Position numbers and translations under genes: made by a program. Of a stretch of 8,851 bases of DNA, positions 5,704-8,851 are shown in pieces (within the stretch, counting starts at the first letter, position 1; every line of letters starts with the position of its first letter). The stretch is from an uncultured Pseudomonadota bacterium (GTDB taxonomy: Bacteria > Myxococcota > UBA796). Location of the stretch: the NCBI GenBank assembly GCA_913040875.1, contig CAJWHX010000118.1:1-8851 (forward strand), given 5' to 3'. The notes beneath the pieces were generated by a model, which was given only the letters and a program-made list of their open reading frames with translations, had not been told where the DNA came from and did no database searches.

Positions 5704-7164
5704 GTGATTGAATTTTTAGACCAACTTCAAACCCTCTTTCGTGCTCGGTATCCGATTGTGTATTTGGTGAGTCACGAAGAGGAGCGTAGTTTGAGATTGC
5801 TTCGACAGGTTGTTCAGGCTGAGCAGATGGAGCTTTGGGTATGGCGTAGCAGTGATGGACTGAATGGCGAGGGCGGAACGGCAACGCAAGCACTGATGAC
5901 CGTGGTTGCCCACAATGATCCAACACTCATCGTTTTTATGGATGCGCATCAGGACTGGAAAGATGAATCGTGGGTGCGAAAGGTCCGAGACGAGCAACAG
6001 ATCCTCGTCCAAAAGGGACATGCGGTTGTGCTTCTTTCACCGGTTTATCATGTTCCATTAGAATTGGAAAAGCTAGTGACTCCACTTGATGTTCCACTTC
6101 CATCTGTGGAGGAAGTGCAGCGGTTGTTTTCCTATTTCTGTCAGCAACAGGGACTGCAGATCGATCCAGTCCTGTTCCAGCAGTTTGTACAAGGTGCCTT
6201 AGGATTGACCGAAGCAGAGATCAAAAGAATGTATTCGCGGATTGCACTGGTCGGTAAAGGATTCACTCAATCAGATTTGGCTATGCAAGTAGAAGAGAAA
6301 AAGCGTATGCTTCGATCTTCTCAGTACCTTGAGTTTTGGGATGTCAATCACGCGGCATTATCTGTGGGGGGACTGGATACCTTAAAGGAATGGCTTGTGC
6401 AGCGTCAACTTGCATTCACACCGGACGCACGGCGATATGGATTGCCTGAACCCAAAGGTCTATTTTTGCTTGGTGTTCAAGGGTGTGGGAAGTCATTGAT
6501 GGCGAAAGTGGTAGCCCAAATGTGGAGGCTACCGCTGCTGAGACTTGATGTTGCATCGGTTTTGCAAAGTGGGGCAGAGGATGGACTTCGTCAAACCATT
6601 CGCATTGCGGAGAGTCTGGCGCCTGCTATTTTATGGATTGACGAACTTGAGAAGGGGTTTGCAGGAACGAATGATGCAGCGCGTCAGAGTATGGGGACAT
6701 TGCTGACGTGGATGCAAGAGAAGAAGGCACCTGTCTTTGTCGTTGCAACAGCAAATGAAGTTAGAGCGCTTCCACCAGAATTGCTTCGTAAAGGACGATT
6801 TGATGAGATATTCTTCGTGGATTTACCGGATCCGCATGAGAGATTGGAGATTTTGGATATCCATCTACGTCAAAGAAACCGAAACCCACAGCAGTTTGAC
6901 CTGACGGTTGTCGTTGAAGAGTCCGAGCGATATTCGGGTGCTGAGTTGGAGCAGGTTGTGGTGGGTGCGATGTTTAAATCTTACGCAGACGGTCGAGAGG
7001 TCGATACGGAAGATTTGATTGATTCTGTTCGTGAGATTGTTCCCTTAGCTGTAACCATGGACGACCAACTCAAAGATCTTCGAGACTGGGCTCGATCGCG
7101 AGCAAGACGAGCCAGTGCCGATCGTCGGCGAGCCAATTTTTTTATTGCGTGGGATGAAGATTAA
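5704..7164 (+). CDS. ycf46: Ycf46-like AAA ATPase
   Basis: This 486-residue protein starts at GTG 5704, preceded by AGGAG at 5694-5698 (five-base gap); an upstream ATG at 5668 lacks such a site. The N-terminal third contains ARYPIVYLVSHEEER (14-28), typical of the Ycf46 N-terminal domain. The AAA module has Walker A GVQGCGKS (257-264), Walker B LWIDELEKGF (310-319, catalytic pair D313/E314), sensor-1 VATAN (347-351) and PPELLRKGRFDEIFF (357-371) with arginine-finger candidates R362 and R365. SGAELEQ follows in the C-terminal helical domain, and the tail is rich in Arg and Asp. These blocks match Ycf46 of chloroplasts and cyanobacteria closely, although many other bacteria have it. The protein is cytosolic; its substrate is not well defined and a link to carbon uptake has been proposed in cyanobacteria. 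All catalytic positions are present, so it should be active. It sits between the small split gene and gpsA on the same strand. Confidence 0.9.
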   Translation: MIEFLDQLQTLFRARYPIVYLVSHEEERSLRLLRQVVQAEQMELWVWRSSDGLNGEGGTATQALMTVVAHNDPTLIVFMDAHQDWKDESWVRKVRDEQQILVQKGHAVVLLSPVYHVPLELEKLVTPLDVPLPSVEEVQRLFSYFCQQQGLQIDPVLFQQFVQGALGLTEAEIKRMYSRIALVGKGFTQSDLAMQVEEKKRMLRSSQYLEFWDVNHAALSVGGLDTLKEWLVQRQLAFTPDARRYGLPEPKGLFLLGVQGCGKSLMAKVVAQMWRLPLLRLDVASVLQSGAEDGLRQTIRIAESLAPAILWIDELEKGFAGTNDAARQSMGTLLTWMQEKKAPVFVVATANEVRALPPELLRKGRFDEIFFVDLPDPHERLEILDIHLRQRNRNPQQFDLTVVVEESERYSGAELEQVVVGAMFKSYADGREVDTEDLIDSVREIVPLAVTMDDQLKDLRDWARSRARRASADRRRANFFIAWDED

Positions 7165-7199
7165 TCATCAGATTGGTTATAGAGGGTACGGATACTCTC

Positions 7200-7204
7200 G
7201 GAGG
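7200..7204 (+). promoter_or_regulatory. Ribosome binding site GGAGG that selects ATG 7209
   Basis: GGAGG ends four bases before ATG 7209. The resulting N-terminus MKIAILGSGSWG is the usual GpsA start, so the longer frame from 7173 is not used. Confidence 0.7.
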
Positions 7205-7208
7205 ATGT

Positions 7209-7742
7209 ATGAAGATTGCCATTTTGGGTTCAGGCTCATGGGGAACTGCAATCGCACTCCATTTGGCTCGGGCTGGACATGATATATCGTTGTGGAACCG
7301 CTCTCAGGAAAAAGTCGACCAAATGAATGCGACACGCTGTAATGAACAGTATCTTCCAGACTTTCCGTTCCCCGATAATATTCGGCTTACGGCATCGCTG
7401 GAGAAGGCAATCGTCGAGGCTGGATTGGTGATCTTTGTGGTTCCGTCTCAAGTGATGCGTACCGTTGTTGGACAAGCCGCTGCTGTACTCAATCCGGAAG
7501 TTCCGATATGCTGCGCTTCAAAAGGGATAGAGTCTGGAACGTTGATGACCATGGAAGAGGTGTTGCGAGATGTATTGCCTGTTCACTTTCATGCCCAACT
7601 AACTTTTTTGGCGGGTCCATCTTTTGCCAAAGAAGTGGCAGCCGGTTTACCGACTACAATTGTGACTGCTGCCCGATTTTCCAATGTTGCAGATACGGTT
7701 GCAGAGGTGTTTCATCATGAGATTTTTAGTTTTATTAGTTAG
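7209..7742 (+). pseudogene. gpsA: Glycerol-3-phosphate dehydrogenase [NAD(P)+], 5' half only
   Basis: GpsA reduces dihydroxyacetone phosphate to sn-glycerol 3-phosphate for phospholipid synthesis in the cytosol. The Rossmann motif GSGSWG (residues 7-12), LWNRS, the NAD-domain segment VIFVVPSQVMR, CCASKGIESGT and AGPSFAKEVAAGLPT are all clear. The frame stops after 177 residues, where the family normally has about 330-340. The last recognisable part is VAEVFHHE; the expected continuation towards the DxxGVE segment, the catalytic lysine and the whole C-terminal domain is absent. The end coincides with the change to AT-rich DNA, so this is probably a broken end from the join and not a decayed gene. 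It follows the ATPase gene by 44 bases and was probably in the same operon. The fragment could not be catalytically competent. Confidence 0.92.
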
Positions 7743-7745
7743 ATT
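7715..7745. other. Junction between bacterial gpsA and AT-rich phage-like DNA
   Basis: GpsA homology holds to about FHHE (near 7720) and a stop appears at 7740-7742. From there the base composition and codon choice shift to AT-rich. No inverted repeat, target duplication or integrase gene was seen at the boundary. Confidence 0.75.
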
Positions 7746-7760
7746 TCGGTATCATAGGAT

Positions 7761-8279
7761 ATGGCAAAGAAACAATTTCAACCTAATTCGTTGTATGTAA
7801 GATATGACAAGAATTCAAAACTCTGGATTCAAGTGAGAAAGAGAAACTATCTGTATTGGTATAAGTTTCTGCAAATCTGTTTACGAGAAAACTATAAGAT
7901 TAATAAAAAGAAATATGTTGATTGGGATTTAGATACTATTCTTGAAACACCATTCGACATCTGGTGGAAGAAACATTGGAAAAAGTTATTTGGTATTAAA
8001 CAAAGAGGTGATACTCCACTCTACTCTGTGTCAACATCAAGAATTAAAACTCAATCTATTCGTATTTCATTACTTGTTCATCAATATAGGCATGTAGGTA
8101 AGAACTTTGATATCTCTGAGAAGATTCAATTAGAAGAAACTGCAAAAAGATATCCTACTCATTTCCATTTTGAACAACATGGACATTTCAATCGTGATTA
8201 TATTTCAAAACAGATTGGTGTATTGAAAGGAAGATTTAAAAAGACTATTACAAATGTTTGTAATGGTACTTTCCCATAA
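7761..8279 (+). CDS. Hypothetical aromatic- and lysine-rich protein, phage-like
   Basis: The 172-residue product is basic and unusually rich in Trp, Tyr and Lys, with striking stretches such as YLYWYKFLQ and FDIWWKKHWKKLFG. No signal peptide, membrane segment or catalytic motif is visible, and I do not recognise a family. Codon use is AT-rich, unlike the upstream gpsA. AGGA at 7756-7759 is too close to the ATG to be a good ribosome site, so the start is uncertain; it is chosen because it is the first ATG in a long clean frame. The gene lies just after the right-hand junction and converges with the minus-strand genes beyond 8354. Similar small aromatic-rich proteins of unknown role occur in marine phages; that parallel is from general impression, not a search. 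Confidence 0.68.
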   Translation: MAKKQFQPNSLYVRYDKNSKLWIQVRKRNYLYWYKFLQICLRENYKINKKKYVDWDLDTILETPFDIWWKKHWKKLFGIKQRGDTPLYSVSTSRIKTQSIRISLLVHQYRHVGKNFDISEKIQLEETAKRYPTHFHFEQHGHFNRDYISKQIGVLKGRFKKTITNVCNGTFP

Positions 8280-8290
8280 AAAAAGGAAAT

Positions 8291-8327
8291 GGAAGTTAGA
8301 CTGTAGTGAGGTCATAAACTAACTCCC
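8291..8327 (-). terminator. Hairpin between convergent genes, possible terminator
   Basis: GGAAGTTAG (8291-8299) pairs with CTAACTCCC (8319-8327) with one mismatch and a 19-base loop. Reading the minus strand, six bases then a run of seven T follow (8284-8278), which resembles an intrinsic terminator for the genes ending at 8354. The long loop and the gap before the T-run weaken the case. Confidence 0.38.
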
Positions 8328-8353
8328 AAATCCTGTGTGACAAACAAATAAAA

Positions 8354-8578
8354 TTATTTCTTATATCGGTGAGGTGGCACTAGATACATGTTGTTATGAT
8401 GTGTTCTATTATCTTTATGAACTTTGGCATATGCGTCTTTCATATCACATGAAGTAATATGTTTCATATCATTTGGTTTAGATTCATTCTGATACTTCTC
8501 TTGTCTAAGTTTCTCTTGTGCTTTCAAATTATCAGTTTGTTGATTCTCAAATCTTAATCTGTCTAGAATCGTATACAT
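8354..8578 (-). CDS. Small hydrophilic protein of unknown function, phage-like
   Basis: The product is 74 residues, highly charged and amide-rich (RFENQQTDNLKAQEKLRQE), with a helix-prone first half and a His/Tyr/Pro-rich tail (HNNMYLVPPHRYKK). No domain is recognised. Its ATG at 8578 shares one base with the stop of the neighbouring ribbon-helix-helix-like gene (TAATG), so translation is probably coupled. The one-base overlap is the strongest evidence that both are real genes. Confidence 0.6.
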   Translation of the reverse strand: MYTILDRLRFENQQTDNLKAQEKLRQEKYQNESKPNDMKHITSCDMKDAYAKVHKDNRTHHNNMYLVPPHRYKK

Positions 8579-8769
8579 TAGAAATCCACCATGTCGTTTA
8601 GTGAATTTCTTCTCTTACGACTTTCTGCTATTTGTGTTCCTAATTCCTTAACTCTCATTCTTGCTCCTTCGAGTATGATTGATGTCAAAGTTCTATTGTC
8701 TAGTTCTTTGATTCGATTAAGGTCATGATATAAGTCATCAGGTATTTTCTTTAAGCACAAACTTTTCAT
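8578..8769 (-). CDS. Probable ribbon-helix-helix (Arc/CopG-like) small protein
   Basis: The 63-residue product starts with a short strand-like segment (KSLCLKKIP, residues 2-10), then a helix (DDLYHDLNRIKEL), a turn at DNRT and a second helix (LTSIILEGARMRVKEL). This is the usual order of Arc/CopG-type DNA-binding domains, which dimerise through the N-terminal strand. The C-terminus is basic then acidic (ESRKRRNSLNDMVDF). The ATG at 8769 has GGAG at 8782-8779 with a nine-base gap, a good bacterial-type ribosome site. It lies in a tight minus-strand cluster with the 74-residue protein. It could repress its own cluster, or be an antitoxin-type partner, but no toxin-like feature is visible in its neighbour. 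The fold assignment rests on pattern only. Confidence 0.62.
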   Translation of the reverse strand: MKSLCLKKIPDDLYHDLNRIKELDNRTLTSIILEGARMRVKELGTQIAESRKRRNSLNDMVDF

Positions 8770-8772
8770 ATA

Positions 8773-8851
8773 TTACTTCTCCAAATGTTGATGTGTTGAT
8801 GATTGTTCGTTGATAGTATATTGAACAGGTCTTCTGATTTGCTCTCTGATA
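8773..8851 (-). CDS. Possible C-terminal end of an upstream minus-strand gene
   Basis: A minus-strand frame open at the window edge ends with TAA at 8775-8773, three bases before the ATG of the ribbon-helix-helix-like gene, and its last residues (THQHLEK) overlap that gene's ribosome site. The packing suits a phage operon. However, the other two minus-strand frames are also open over these 79 bases, so the reading frame is not secured by the sequence alone. Confidence 0.3.
   Translation of the reverse strand, partial: IREQIRRPVQYTINEQSSTHQHLEK

Noticed and set aside
5501..5926. Antisense frame of 141 codons opposite the small split gene and the start of the ATPase.
   Set aside because: It overlaps the strongly supported ATPase start on the other strand and shows no family signature. 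It remains a faint alternative for the 5433-5695 stretch only.
8285..8340. tRNA-like arrangement with a CAT triplet in a loop.
   Set aside because: There is no acceptor stem, no T-arm consensus, and the paired arms do not form a cloverleaf. A simple hairpin fits better.
1..8851. CRISPR array, insertion sequence, integrase or attachment repeats.
   Set aside because: No regularly spaced repeats, transposase or integrase motifs, or matching direct repeats at the two junctions were found by reading.

Overview
This window is a mosaic. The middle (about 190 to 7735) is bacterial DNA with roughly 45-50% GC in the 60-base lines I counted by hand. Both ends are much more AT-rich (about 25% GC at the left edge, 33-37% after 7745) and look like a different, probably viral, genome. 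Both boundaries fall inside genes. At the left, a bacterial cytochrome gene runs out of frame into an N-terminally truncated class I ribonucleotide reductase large subunit (nrdA). At the right, gpsA breaks off halfway and is followed by small phage-like genes. If the bacterial block is removed, the two AT-rich ends do not rebuild an intact nrdA, so a clean insertion into one locus is not supported. An assembly or amplification chimera, or packaged host DNA, is the more cautious reading.

The bacterial block has two parts. The first (149-5350) is a secreted module. A cytochrome-like lipoprotein on the minus strand (start 1582) faces a plus-strand operon of three genes: a cysteine-paired lipoprotein of unknown function (1834-2622), a second cytochrome-like lipoprotein paralogous to the first (2619-4124), and a Tat-exported DUF1501 protein (4124-5350). 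The plus-strand genes overlap as GTGA and TGATG, so their translation is probably coupled. Each cytochrome paralog combines planctomycete-type segments (DUF1549/DUF1592/DUF1588-like) around one CxxCH heme site. Pairing of such cytochromes with DUF1501 proteins is common in Planctomycetes, Verrucomicrobia and Myxococcota-like bacteria. Their biochemical role is largely unsettled.

The second part (5351-7742) holds a hairpin, a small gene that appears frameshifted at an A6 run (5433-5695), a complete Ycf46-like AAA ATPase (5704-7164) and the 5' half of gpsA (7209-7742). Good Shine-Dalgarno sites precede all three, and the gaps are short, so they look like an operon.

The host is a Gram-negative bacterium: it has lipoproteins, a Tat substrate and periplasmic c-type heme motifs. 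A Myxococcota- or Planctomycetes-related lineage is possible, but I cannot place it from the sequence. The right flank (7761-8851) carries an aromatic-rich protein of unknown function on the plus strand. Facing it on the minus strand are a probable ribbon-helix-helix protein, a 74-residue hydrophilic protein overlapping it by one base, and possibly the end of a third gene. The most biologically interesting parts are the secreted cytochrome/DUF1501 module with its unusually short lipoprotein signals and the apparently frameshifted small gene. The most consequential observation for any user is the mosaic structure.
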